Shown: positions 46,257 through 57,416 of the stretch, piece after piece
Layout of the letters: each line of letters starts with the position of its first letter
Position numbering within the stretch: the first letter of the stretch is position 1
NCBI GenBank assembly: GCA_028455995.1
Contig: JABELC010000003.1
Coordinates: 3,658,001 to 3,722,000, forward strand
Reading direction: 5' to 3'
Origin: Scleromitrula shiraiana
Lineage: Eukaryota > Ascomycota > Leotiomycetes > Helotiales > Sclerotiniaceae
Length of the DNA stretch: 64,000 nucleotides
Translations under genes and position numbers: made by a program
Notes under the pieces: generated by a model
Told to the model about the DNA's origin: nothing
The model's input: the letters and a program-made list of their open reading frames with translations, nothing else
Databases searched by the model: none

Positions 46257-47325
46257 ATGGTACCGCCACCCTTCAACAGCGACGAGATCGTTTCTCTACT
46301 CAGCGAAATGTACACCCTGATCTTGCGCTTCCAAAGCCTACCCGAAGAATTCAATATCAGTTACGGACCCCACACTCTCCCATCATTTGACACCGATGCC
46401 TGGATTGAGGCTGGTATGGATCCTGAGACCGTCAATGTCCTGTCGAAACTGGCCCATTTCAATTCCGACAAGGAGAAAATTGGTCCCGACATGTCTCCCA
46501 TGCTCTATTTGAGGGACGCACAGACTGTGGAGTCCGATGGCGAGAAAACGAGAGAAAATGAAGAGGAAGACGAAGACGAAGACGAAGACGAAGAAGAGAA
46601 CGAGCGAAAAATGCATCTCGAATCATGGACCGACCCGTTTTTCCTGCAGCCTGAGGAGAAGTACATCGAGTCCTGGTGTATACCCCTCACTTCTGCCAAT
46701 CATGGTGGATATGTTCTAATCTTAGATTGCAGAACTAGTAAGCTGTCGTTTATCTGTCATTGAGTATTACTCGTGTTGACGTACCCTAGACGAGATATTT
46801 GAGGCCGATTATTTCAGCGCTCGATGTGACCTCCCTGAAGCTCCTCCCGACACCCATGAAGGTTACTATCGCCATTTTCCGTCCGGGCCCGCTCCCAATG
46901 TTCTCAAGAAGTGGGTTGCGTATTATAGAGATCTCGTCATAGTACCTGATTATAGGCATGGAAATTGGTGGTTTGGAGATGAAGGAGAAATGGGCGGAGA
47001 AGAAGAAGTGAAGTACCCCTCTCTCGCTGGCTGAGAGTTGACTGTCGCATCGACGCATCAATGATAATTTCTCGGGATTTGGTTGTGGGATCAGAGCGAT
47101 TGGGCTGCATGGAGATTGCTGATACTGGGTTTGCAGGGTAAAGAAGTAAGACAGATGCTTTTGAACTACGGGTGGCCAGACAACTTCCACGAAGAGGAAT
47201 TCAAGGCTGCATTGATCCCATGGAAAGAGATTAAAGACGAAGCAGAGAGTGCGGATATGGAAGCCGAGGATACGAGAATCAAGGATGCTGTGAAGGACTG
47301 GGTGCGAAGAACGTATGGCGAGTGA
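46257..47325 (+). CDS. hypothetical acidic protein, 3 exons (309 aa)
   Basis: Exons 46257-46737, 46790-47007 and 47095-47325 join in frame to 309 residues. There is a run of Glu/Asp (EEEDEDEDEDEEENE near residue 105) coded by GAAGAC repeats. The N-terminal part is helical, and the centre is aromatic-rich (LESWTDPFFLQPEEKYIESWC, split here; then KKWVAYYRDLVIVPDYRHGNWW). The C-terminus is acidic and helical, ending WVRRTYGE. No signal peptide or membrane span. No family recognised; the layout resembles small SMI1/KNR4-style or immunity-like fungal proteins only loosely, so I make no claim. The donor at 47008 (GTGAAG) is a bit weak. Confidence 0.75.
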
Positions 47326-48704
47326 GTGCACGCAAGGCCGATTATATTCAAGGAGTAGGTGAGCATTACATTATTGTCGGGATACCGATCATATGACTAT
47401 ACAGAGGATACTACTCTATAGATTCAAAAAACAAAATAATAAACCGTTTCATAAAGCGGATGATCTATAGATAATCCGCAGGATAGTTTATTTTTGAGCG
47501 TACTAGTAATTCGTACTTCGCATGGTACTCACGGATTACGCGGTGAAAATTGGGCTGTTTTATATCGAAACTATTCATAATGGATATTGGAAATGATTTG
47601 ATAAATGAGCGTAGGTATTGAAGATTGAGGATTAAATTGTCGGATTTCACGAGAGTATGTATTTAGGTTACCGAATTACTCTTTCATGCAGTAAAGTTTC
47701 TGTTTTGATATGTGATGAACATAGATTTACCACGTTAACATAGATATAGATGAAATGGCAACCAAAATCAAAAAGAAGTCGAGTAAAGTCATGTTTTCAT
47801 TATATATTCTAGTTTTAGTGGAACCGGATCTAAGATTGTAGCATTGTGATTGTTATCATGATTAGAGATATTGTTTATACTGGTAGCTTCATCCTGATGA
47901 TACAAGTAAAGAGAAGGGATCGAAAGAGAGATTGAGGCGCTGAAAACTTGAATCACTGGCACTTGATATCTCGAGAGATTTGAGTAATTGTATACTGCAT
48001 CATTGATGGCCGGGGATAATATTGTTGATTCCGAGACGGCAATGAAAACACGATATCAATTACTAGTTCTCTATTATGAGTCAGAATCTAAAAATTATAA
48101 TTTGCTTAAGAATCTCCAAAACAAAATAACTTGAATCATAATCATAGTTTGTATGCTGTAACATGCAGTACTTGCAATTGGAATGGGGAATGCCTAATGC
48201 TTTGTAACTAGTCCGAGCACAGTGCGAATTATTTCGTTCATAGCTGATTGCTGTATATTTGTATTCTTCTGGTATATGGGTATTTGAGTTTGTTGGTTCT
48301 CAAACTAGTGTATATGAAGCTATCTGGCAGTATCCTTCCACTACTATAACTTTTTCTGAATATATTTTAAGGGATTGGGTTGCGCCATTGTCTTTGCCTC
48401 GAAAGCGGGCAGGAATAGAAGCTAAGTAGACCTATAAAAATTTCGCTTAGTAACTTCGATTTCGTAATACTACAATGAAGTTGTAGATGACAAAACGAAG
48501 GGGAGAACTTGAAGCTAAATGAAACGAGGTGTAAATTAGACTACCCCACTATAGAACAAAGCTCGCCAAGACAGCTAAATTACCCCACATCGTGGACAAC
48601 CGTGACGCAACCCAGAAGGGGTTTCCCGCAACGACAAGTTGTCAAAAAAATTGAAATGAAGTATCAAATGTTGGGGAGGAAAAAATATCAAAATTTTGAT
48701 CTTA
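47326..48704. other. intergenic region, about 1.4 kb
   Basis: AT-rich, without any supported gene. Only short overlapping frames. Confidence 0.55.
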
Positions 48705-48801
48705 TGATGACGAAGGGATTCGAACCCTTGCTCTTTCGAACCAGTATGTCGTGCTCCAGGTAAGCCTGAAACTGGCACCTTAACCACTCGGTCACGTCAC
48801 C
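48705..48801 (-). tRNA. tRNA-Leu (anticodon CAG) with 18-nt intron
   Basis: On the minus strand: acceptor GGTGACG pairs with CGTCATC, and the D-arm is CCGAGTGGTTAAGG. The anticodon stem CCAGT pairs exactly with ACTGG after removing an 18-nt intron (48764-48747), which sits one base 3' of the anticodon, as usual. Loop is TT-CAG-G-T. The long variable arm (TTCGAAAGAGC) is class II and the T-arm is AAGGGTTCGAATCCCTT. Reading the anticodon one base earlier would break the stem, so Leu(CAG) is preferred over Ser. Confidence 0.92.
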
Positions 48802-49454
48802 TCACCGGGGCTGACCTAGATAGTAGGTGCAGAGAATTGAAAATTTTCTCGTATTTCAATATATGTTGTACAAATTTGATGAACGGACAAGAATATCAAA
48901 AACACCACGCTTCATGACGATGTTGTTTATATGGATGATCTGGATGCTTGACGAAAGTCTAAATCACCGGAGTTTATTAACATAAATAAGCCTATATTCA
49001 CCGAATAGATAATAAAGAGGTATCATTCTGAGTATCGTGAATTTTGGAAATGATCGGCGTTTGTTTGCAATTTTGGGTATATGGGAAGGATTCACAGCTG
49101 CATGAATGATATAACAACAATTCAACCAACAGTAAGCCAACAGCTAACGTATTTTTATTGAGACATAATAAACCAATTTTGACTCGAATAATGGAGAAAA
49201 CGCAATTTATATTCTCAGTTGAGTAACTGGGGCATATGTGGAGCGGTTTCGGTCCAGATCAATAAACAGTCTCAACAATATTACCAGCTATTGACTTACG
49301 CATCATTCTCTATAGCAACAGACCCAGAACATGCAATCTTTATGATTTTGAATTACTTGATACCCTTCTTCTACAAGTCTACTGCCGACAAGCATGTGGT
49401 GGACTCCCAAATATCCAGAATGTACCACAGAAGTTGCGAATAACTTGTGTTAAA
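48802..49454. other. intergenic region before the GMC remnant
   Basis: A 75-codon open frame at 49219-49443 has no recognisable content; any earlier GMC exon here cannot be told from noise. Confidence 0.45.
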
Positions 49455-51143
49455 TATGATTATATAATAGTCGGAGGTAAGATAAAAGCATCTATCTAAC
49501 TTCCTGTATATCCCCATACTCACATTCTCAAGCCGGAACAGCAGGATGTGTACTTGCGTCTCACCTTTCCGAACCTCAAACCACATCCAAGAACACACCA
49601 GCCAAACCAACCTAAACATCCTCCTCCTAGAACAAGGCCCAGCATCCATGGGGTTCCCATCAATTTCTGATGCAAACGCATCAGATGGACCAATTGACGG
49701 GATAGCTACTCTATATTCTACTGTTAATGAAAATAGACAAAGAGTATCTACATTTGATGCATTTCTTCCCCGAGAAGTTGCACTGCAGAGGAAGGATAAT
49801 CTAACCATTTACACAAAGACAATCGTAACTCGAATTGAACTTTCGAAGGATAAAAAGGTACAAGGTGTTGACAGAGTGTTCTTCAAATCCGCTGATTCTA
49901 AATCGGACAAGAAATTTTCGGCAAAGGTTCGAAAAGAAGTAATTGTTTGTTCGGGTGCTTTGGGCTCACCACAAGTTTTGATGCTGAGGTTCGTTTCTTT
50001 CCCCATCTTGATATGTCATGTTGATGATTATTTGGAGAAGAACAGCTGATTTTTGATGATTTGTTGGTAGTGGTAATGGTCCTCGCGAACACTTGGAAGA
50101 ACATGACATCCAGGTTATACGAGATCTTCCCGGGGTAGGGTATGATCTGGTATGTTTCAATTCATTTGATCTAGGCAACAGAATACCCAAACTAATATGA
50201 CGATTTTCAGACCGATCATCACAGTATTCCAGTATCATTGGAAGTACCAATCAAAGAATCATTAGCAGCAATCGTGGTATCACCACTGAAAGCTATACTC
50301 GAGCTCTCAAAATATATTCTCTTCAGAGCCAGTCTTTTCAGTATGCTCATCCAAACCATATCACTATTTGTCCGTTCCATATTCCTCAATAAAGATAGTG
50401 CCGAACTTCTCATCGATGAAACTTCAGCTCCATACTCAAATACCACTCCACAAGACTTCATCCTAGACATCGAACTCATGGCACTCGCCACAAATTCGAT
50501 GGATAGTCTAGAAGAATACAACTTTCTCTATTCAAAAAGAGGAATATTCTCCATTCTCGCTACACTAGTACAACCGAAATCCCGCGGAACAGTACGACTC
50601 TCATCCGCCAATCCACACCGCAAGCCCGCAGTTGATCATGGAATTCTATCCGATCCCTCAGACTACATAGTTGCTCGATCTGCAGTCAGACTATCAATCT
50701 CTGCAGGAAATAAGATGATGGATTCTGGATTTCCCCTTCTTCGTAATTTAACTCTATCTTCTGAAATTCAGGAATCGGATGATGAAATTGATAAGTTTAT
50801 TCGAAGAAGAATTAGGACGGCATATCATTACGCGTGTACCTGCAGCATGGCACCAGAAGACGATAAGAATGAAACTGGAGTTGTGGATGATGGATTGAAG
50901 GTTCATAGTGTTATGGTGCTGAGAGTTTGTGACACAAGTATCTTTCCACAAATTACTTCGGTGAGTAGATCTGATTTCAATCACCACGCCTACTTTTCTC
51001 ATCTAAGTTGGGGCACAAGATTTTTATCTTCAGCCTATTCGCATCAATTAGCTAACTCATCGATATTCAAGCATCATTTACAAGCTCCCGCTGTCATGGT
51101 AGCAGAAAAGTGTGCCGATATGATTCTTCGACAAACTTACTAG
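49455..51143 (+). pseudogene. GMC (glucose-methanol-choline) oxidoreductase, frameshifted and internally deleted
   Basis: FAD-dependent alcohol oxidase/dehydrogenase type. Pieces: 49455-49476 (YDYIIVG), 49533-49988, 50071-50149, 50211-50960 and 51072-51143. Splicing gives the FAD-binding GAGTAGCVLASHLSE. That frame stops at 49613 (TAA), and the next recognisable part, NILLLEQGP, lies in another frame, so an indel lies between about 49560 and 49610. EQGP is followed at once by MGFPSISDANASD, whereas family members have over 100 residues between these motifs (including the GGSS and substrate-side FAD signature), implying an in-frame internal deletion. The 3' part is well kept: GALGSPQVLMLSGNGPREHL, HYACTCSMAPED, VCDTSIFPQ, AEKCADMILRQTY. 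The 5' exon is uncertain. I call it a pseudogene, although a chimeric gene product cannot be ruled out. Confidence 0.82.
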
Positions 51144-51637
51144 CACAAATTGCAATACTAGATGCTAACAAATCCTGCTATCCTTCTAAACGTTACGATT
51201 TTCTCTATCCTATAATTTTTTGAATCCAACTAGATCATTCCCGTAATTTGGTCTCGGCCAAATTGTTCCGATCTTACTTTACCTGGTGTACTTGTGATAC
51301 TTCACTGTGCACATATATCGGGCGAAATGCTTCAAGCCAAACGGCAATCGCTGACCACCCTGAAGTTTTGAGGCTCATATTCTCTGAGATTAGAAATAGA
51401 TGATCTCGATAATAGAATACAAGACAATATGCAGATAAGAAAATACCACAGATGTGTGTGAGGCGGGGGACGCCACCTCGTCGCTCAATTGGAGAATTAG
51501 AATGTTACATTTCTTTGCATCCTCGTAGCTGAACCGCACTGCCTCCCCATAAAATGTATATGTAAATCATGAACCAGTGAAGCTAAGATTGAAGCATTTC
51601 AATCTGATAATCTTGTTTTTACTGTCGTTTATTTACC
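51144..51637. other. intergenic region, about 0.5 kb
   Basis: Between the GMC remnant and the next gene on the same strand. Nothing recognisable beyond a likely promoter. Confidence 0.5.
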
Positions 51638-53561
51638 ATGGCTCGCAATGATGGCGCGCATAATTTGTTAGTTCCAAAGGATTCGGAAACAAAAGAACAC
51701 AAACATAATGACTTGCCGCCCCCGAAACCTATCACCCGTTCGTTTTTGACAATTTTGTTTGATATTTGTATCGATGTGCTTCTCTTGGGATTATCTCTCG
51801 TTTTCTTTGCATTTGGTCTTATTGTTCGATCTTATGACGAAGCACCAATAGAAACTCATCCTCATCTTACCAAAACTTTGGTGGATGCAACCAAATATGT
51901 ATGTAACACAAACTTCGAATCTCATCAATAATATCGTGTTAACGATGCCAAAGGGACCGAGTGTCTTCCCAATTCTTTTCGCATGCATCATAGGAAGACT
52001 AGCCCACTCAATTCTCCTATGGAAACTAGGAAAGGGTGCGAGGATTGGAACTCTAGACCTACTAGCCGGAAGCACATCTCTCACTAGTACAGTAACAACC
52101 CAATTTAAGTTACGAATCGCTAGTATTCTAGGAGCTGTCTTAGTATGCATCTGGATACTTTCACCGATCGGCGGTCAAGCTTCGTTGAGAGTTATGACTA
52201 CTGGTACCAAAATAGACACTACGCCCAAATCCTTCGAGTACATGGTTGCTAACAGCACACTTGAGGAATACATGAACTCGGAACGAGCCTCATTACTTGC
52301 TGTTGTAAATGCACTGTTTGTTGCTTCAGTGATAGCACCAGATTCGATCAAAAGTTCTACCGTCGATACTTGGGGTAATGTTAAGATTCCACTCATTGAG
52401 TATTATGAGAACAATAAGACTGCAGATTCGCAAGGTTGGTATGCTATTGATGATGAGAATAATGCATGCTCCTCTCTTGTTGGAGTTCCAATTTCAATGA
52501 TTAGAGATCAAATCGTTTATGCACTCAACTTAGAAACAAAATATTTCTATGTGGACTGTCCTACTATAAACCAAACTAACATTATACCCAACGATCCGGA
52601 GGCTAATACAACCACACCTTATGTTTTTACTGGAACCGCATCTTCTATATGGTCCATTGAGAACAGCACCTCCAGATACAGATCCGATCCTACCAAATTA
52701 AGCCCACGAGAATTTGCCTATTTTATATTCCGTCAAGCCACCGGTTATTGCAACATAGTAACAAGCTATGTGGAAACCGAAATTTCCTGCCAAGATAAAA
52801 TCTGCTCCGTTTCGAGGATTCGTCGCTCGAAGTTAGTCCACTTACCATCTGCCTTCACATTCGACATATCTCCCTTCACATGGACAGAATTCGCAAGCGC
52901 CTTTGTAAATGCTATCCAAGCTCATCCGGAAGAACCTACCCCAATACAGAGCTACATACTTAATCCCGATAATCCACTTGCATATCAATCAGGGATTGGA
53001 GCGTCGCTTGGAAGCATATCGTCCTTGTCGAACAAAACTTACGCATTGAGATTAATGCAATTGATGAATGGATATTGGGATTGTCTTAATGGTAGACATG
53101 TTATTGCTAGTGGAATTACTTCCGATACAGCGACTGTAGATGGACAAAATTATACGGCGAATAAAGATACTCATGATAATGCGACGACGGTGGAGGGGAC
53201 TATGAGTGAAAGTATACCTGTTATTGTGTGTCATACTAGTTGGATGATCGTGCTTTGTTTGACATCTATCATCTTGGCAGTTAGTGCTATAGTTAATGTA
53301 GTTGTACGCTTGTGGTTGGTGAAGGTTCCAGATGTTATACTTAATATCTCTAGTCTGGCGACGAGAAATAATCAGTATATAGATGTACGGTCGTTGGGCA
53401 CATATGTTGATGCTTCTGATAGAGCTAAAAGGTTGAAGAATCTTAAAGTGCAGTTTGGAGATGTTGAGAGCGGGAACGATGTTGGGAAGTTGGCAATTGC
53501 GGCGGTGAACGAGAAAGGAGAGAATGTGGTAGGTATACGGAAGAGGCGTTTGTATGAATGA
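51638..53561 (+). CDS. multi-span membrane protein with large glycosylatable domain (622 aa), function unknown
   Basis: Two exons, 51638-51898 and 51954-53561, join in frame (KY|GPSVFPILF). Hydrophobic segments: ILFDICIDVLLLGLSLVFFAFGLIV near residue 50, a weaker SVFPILFACIIGRLAHSILLW near 95, ILGAVLVCIWILSP near 145, and a C-terminal WMIVLCLTSIILAVSAIVNVVV near 530. Between the third and last span lies a domain of about 370 residues with at least eight N-x-S/T sequons and several Cys, so it is probably luminal or extracellular. The short tail ends GIRKRRLYE. The layout fits a class of poorly studied fungal membrane proteins; I do not know a named family. No enzyme motif is visible. Confidence 0.85.
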
Positions 53562-54623
53562 TTGTTCAATGTAGCTTATGTTCAGAGATCTCGTCACTCT
53601 CAAAGTCTCCTGTTCTCATAGTGGGATATATAGTATGGATGTAGATACGACGCTGGAAGACATGGAGAGAGATGGATCGAATTGTGAGAAAAGGAATGCG
53701 GATATCAATAAATACATATATGCCGCGACTAGCAGAACTTGAAATACCTAGTAATGATGTCTTCCCATTGCTAAATGCGATGGGCTATTCAAATATGGGA
53801 AAAAAACTGTTGGCGATAGAACTGTAAAACATAACATCATCCTTTCAACAAAGTTGATTTCATAGCAGAACAACAAGATGACAGTATCTATACCAAGAGA
53901 ATTTCTATGGCAAGAATCATCTCCATGAGTACCCAAACATTCTGGGAAGTAATGGAGTTATGATACCAAAGACTGGTTCACACCATCCATTAACCACAAA
54001 GTAGATCTTGAGTATAATTCATGTTTAGATACAAATGGCAAGAGAATGAAAGCAATAGGAACAGTGGCATCGAATGACAGGAGACGACCAAATATGGTCA
54101 TCTTACTTCCAATTATCACGCAATACCTTCTCTGGATCTTGCGGGGCTTCCCGTTATGTATCATTGGAGTTATGAGAGAGTCAAGTCATGTCATCCCATC
54201 TTCTTAACTTCTGATATCACTATCGAGAATCATACGAAGAAATGTAAGATTATCGTCTTTTCCCTCACCAAACGGTTAACCTCAGAGAACTATTGCGGAG
54301 TTTCGGAGTAATGATTTTATGGATCAATATCATGATGTTCTTTGTATTCAATTGAAAAGGTCCTGGTTATTGTTTTGATTTATGTCGAATTCTCCATGTT
54401 ATTATTGTTGTTGTAACTTGAATGTGGAAGAAAATGAGGTGTACGGTTACTGATGTCACCAAAGCTTTCGATATTTTATAGCGTAGCGCCGTCGGGTCTG
54501 GGCTCGGCTCTCCAACTTTTACTATAATCGCGTCCCACCACCAAAATCATACAGAATTCTTTCTGCAACCACACAATAATATCTCTCCTCGATATTATTT
54601 CAGAAATACAAGCCTCATTCAAT
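53562..54623. other. intergenic region, about 1.06 kb
   Basis: Short frames only. The last 100 bp are promoter-like with CT-rich DNA upstream of the Y14 start. Confidence 0.5.
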
Positions 54624-55216
54624 ATGGCAGACACAGAAATGGATGTTGATGCTCCATCATCTCCTCAAGACAACAGACATGATTCGAAAAATGCCACCAT
54701 GACTACCCACTCGAACGCGACTGCCGTGCGCTCCATCGAAGGCTGGATCATTATCGTCACAAATGTACATGAGGAAGCTAGTGAGGAGGATTTGAATGAC
54801 AAATTCGCGGATTTTGGAGAGATCAAGAACTTGCATTTGAATTTGGACCGAAGAACTGGTTACGTTAAGGTGATATAATTTTCTTGGTTATTTGCATTCA
54901 TACATTTCTTTTCATGCAGTTTTGTGTAATGCGCATAATCGGTCGCCTGATGGTTGAATATTTTACAAAAATGCTAATAGTACCTACGGAATAGGGTTAC
55001 GCATTAATTGAATATCCAACATTGGACGAAGCACGAGCTGCGATTGACGGTGCACATAATACAAAGTTGTTAGATCAAACTGTGGAGGTGGATTTCGCAT
55101 TTGTTAGACCACCGCCAGGAGGAAAGGGAAGTGGTAGAGGTGGAGGTCGTCCACCTGCTAAGGGCAGAGCAAGAAGTCGATCACGTAGCCCAAGTGGCAG
55201 AGATGGGGGCGATTGA
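54624..55216 (+). CDS. Y14: exon junction complex RNA-binding protein Y14 (RBM8A homologue)
   Basis: Exons 54624-54869 and 54995-55216 encode 155 residues, close to the usual 150-175. A disordered N-terminus is followed by one RRM (about residues 38-118) in the Y14 pattern: RSIEGWIIIVTNVHEEASEEDL with RNP2 IIIVTNV, LHLNLDRRTGYVKGYALIEY with RNP1 made by splicing, then EARAAIDGAHNTKLLDQTVEVDFAF. The C-terminus is an RG/RS tail (GRGGGRPPAKGRARSRSRSP). Y14 pairs with Mago, and in the exon junction complex this dimer marks spliced mRNA for export, localisation and decay. The intron lies in the RRM between RNP1 residues. No defect seen. Confidence 0.94.
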
Positions 55217-56312
55217 TTGAATAGAAATTGGCGGTATGGTCTGCATATCAGAAAAGTGCAAAACCAACGTGTTTTGAGGTCGGCGATAACTACAAATCAT
55301 ACGTGGTACAATGAGGGGAAATCTTCAGAGGGCGCTGCTTAAGGCCGATATGTTCTACACCAAAATCACATAGAGCTATCGGCGTTTCAAAAATTCAATG
55401 ACGATGGTATGTTGGTTCTTCTGAATTGAGTCTTTCCAAGTTGCCACGATAATAATTTGAGATTCTAGAACAGAGATGTCAAATTATGAGACTTTTAATA
55501 CTTTTTGATAAATGTTGGTGATGGATGTACTACCTACTTTAACTCCTACGTCTCTTCTCAAAATCGTCATCTCCGATGACTACAGCATATTCAACGGAGG
55601 TAAGGAATTTTGGTTCTAACCAATGATGATATTTCTCTTCATACAAAGAAATCAAATGATTGAAGTAACATGAGAATATGAGAATATGAGAATATGAGAA
55701 TATGAGAATATGAGAATATGAGAATATGAGAATATGAGAATATCAAGTATAGTAGTATGCAAGAAGGAGGATCTCATTCAATTTAAACCGTACGGAATTG
55801 GCGGTACTTGGGGGTTACCCAATCTTGCTTCTATAGGTAGTATATTTTAAGTGCTGACATCCGACTAAACTTTGAAGTCATACACTCCCAGGTATCTCTC
55901 TAGGTATCTATCTGTTCACAATAATCTGGTAATCAGGGTCTTTCCTCAGCTCCTCAAACTTGGAATTCTTTTACTACTATCCGCACTGCCGCAGCAGAAG
56001 TGACCTCTCACAGTTTGTATTACATGTCCACAGCAAGCCTTACTTGGCGGATCTTTTATGTCGTACTATATGCATGAATGGCACACGCATATTTTTTTTT
56101 TCTATATTTTGTCAATTAACATCACTAACATTTGGACCACTAGAATCCTGGACCACCAGACCAGACCACAAGACCTTGTGTTGCCATTGGGACCAGGTAT
56201 ATATCACAGCCCCGGCACCGCTTACAGGTACATTTAATATTTATAACTATTACTTTTTGCAGACTTTTTATAATAAGAAACATTTTTCACAATTGGATTG
56301 AACAATAGCAAT
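55217..56312. other. intergenic region with microsatellite
   Basis: About 1.1 kb with an 8-bp tandem repeat at 55670-55743. Frames around 55960-56300 are weak and cover the upstream region of the next gene. Confidence 0.5.
55670..55743. repeat. 8-bp microsatellite (ATGAGAAT)n
   Basis: About nine perfect copies downstream of Y14. The unit is not a multiple of three, and the array is not within a gene. Confidence 0.92.
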
Positions 56313-57416
56313 ATGACTTCGACTTTTCTTGACACTCTTCCTAGAGAAATTCGCGATCAAATATATGGTTACGTATTGTCCTCGCATGAGAGAACAGTAT
56401 ATTTGGTCGAGAGTCTCGCATCTCAAGTAGAGCCTGATGCCTACATTGATGAATATTCAGTTTCTGGCAGAGCTCCATATAAAATTCGCTGTAAATCGAA
56501 TGGGGAATATATCGACCTCTCCTTTTTACGAACATGTCGCCAAATTTACCACGAAGCCAAAGCTCTCTTTTGGGAACGCAACTCGATCGAACTACACGGT
56601 ATTTTACCAGACGCTTACAACACAAACCGAGTTTTAAGACATTTACAATCATCCATGGGCTTAAATGCAACCTCGGTCGAGTTGAAGATAAACATACTCA
56701 AGAGTCCTGCATTCTGCAAGACCAAACGCGACAATTCGGTGTCATTCGAATATCAATTAAGAGATCTTGCCAAATGGCCAAACCTGAAAAAGATACGATT
56801 ACACATGAGTCTCGGGGAGGATGGATGGGATAATTTTAATGGTTATGGGCATACTGGGCTTGCGAAGTTGCTCTACTATAGACATAAAGGCACGAGTGAT
56901 TGGTGGTCAAACTTATTACAATCCAACATTGAAGCACTGAAGGAAGCAGGAGGGAAAGATGGTTATCTTTCACATGTGAAGAGGGAATTAGAGATCGATA
57001 CTGGCTACCCTCTTCCAAACGGCAACGGTTTTCCTCAGCGGATGTTAAAAATGTATAGCGGCACCCCAATGGATGCTTTCTCCGAACTCAACGAAGCCTG
57101 GTTCGGAACCCTATCTCTAAATGGCAAAATATGTTATCAAGAAGGACGAGAAATCGATAACATGTTTATCCAGCAACCAGAACCCCGTCTCCCCACGCTG
57201 AAACATTTCTTTTTCTTCAAATACGATATCGAGCGTTGGATCAACGGACAATGCGGTTCGCTGTCCTGCGCCAAGGCCTGGCCTGCGGGGGATGTGGGTA
57301 AACTAGCTAGGAAGTTGGCGTGGGAGGAGTCGGGGAGGGCGGGTTGTGATTTTGATCTTATGAGGGAGATTCATTGGCCGTGGAATCAGATGTCGCCTCC
57401 GGATTTTGTACCGTAA
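56313..57416 (+). CDS. F-box-like/2EXR-type fungal protein (367 aa)
   Basis: Single exon. The first in-frame ATG is at 56313 (MTSTFLDTLPREIRDQIYGYVL). The N-terminal LPxEIRxxIYxYVL motif, followed at about residue 80 by LSFLRTCRQIYHEAKALFWERN, is the typical signature of the very large fungal F-box-like/2EXR group (DUF7730 style). Further on are a helical middle and an aromatic-rich end (HFFFFKYDIERWINGQ). Members are thought to take part in ubiquitin ligase complexes as substrate adaptors, but the role of this one is unknown. No signal peptide or membrane span. Codon use is normal. Confidence 0.82.
   Translation: MTSTFLDTLPREIRDQIYGYVLSSHERTVYLVESLASQVEPDAYIDEYSVSGRAPYKIRCKSNGEYIDLSFLRTCRQIYHEAKALFWERNSIELHGILPDAYNTNRVLRHLQSSMGLNATSVELKINILKSPAFCKTKRDNSVSFEYQLRDLAKWPNLKKIRLHMSLGEDGWDNFNGYGHTGLAKLLYYRHKGTSDWWSNLLQSNIEALKEAGGKDGYLSHVKRELEIDTGYPLPNGNGFPQRMLKMYSGTPMDAFSELNEAWFGTLSLNGKICYQEGREIDNMFIQQPEPRLPTLKHFFFFKYDIERWINGQCGSLSCAKAWPAGDVGKLARKLAWEESGRAGCDFDLMREIHWPWNQMSPPDFVP

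Noticed and set aside
46257..47325. Assignment of the acidic protein to the SMI1/KNR4 family
   Set aside because: Only overall acidity and aromatic content fit; no diagnostic motif is seen.
49219..49443. Possible first exon of the GMC gene
   Set aside because: No GMC N-terminal motif appears, and the join to YDYIIVG cannot be shown.
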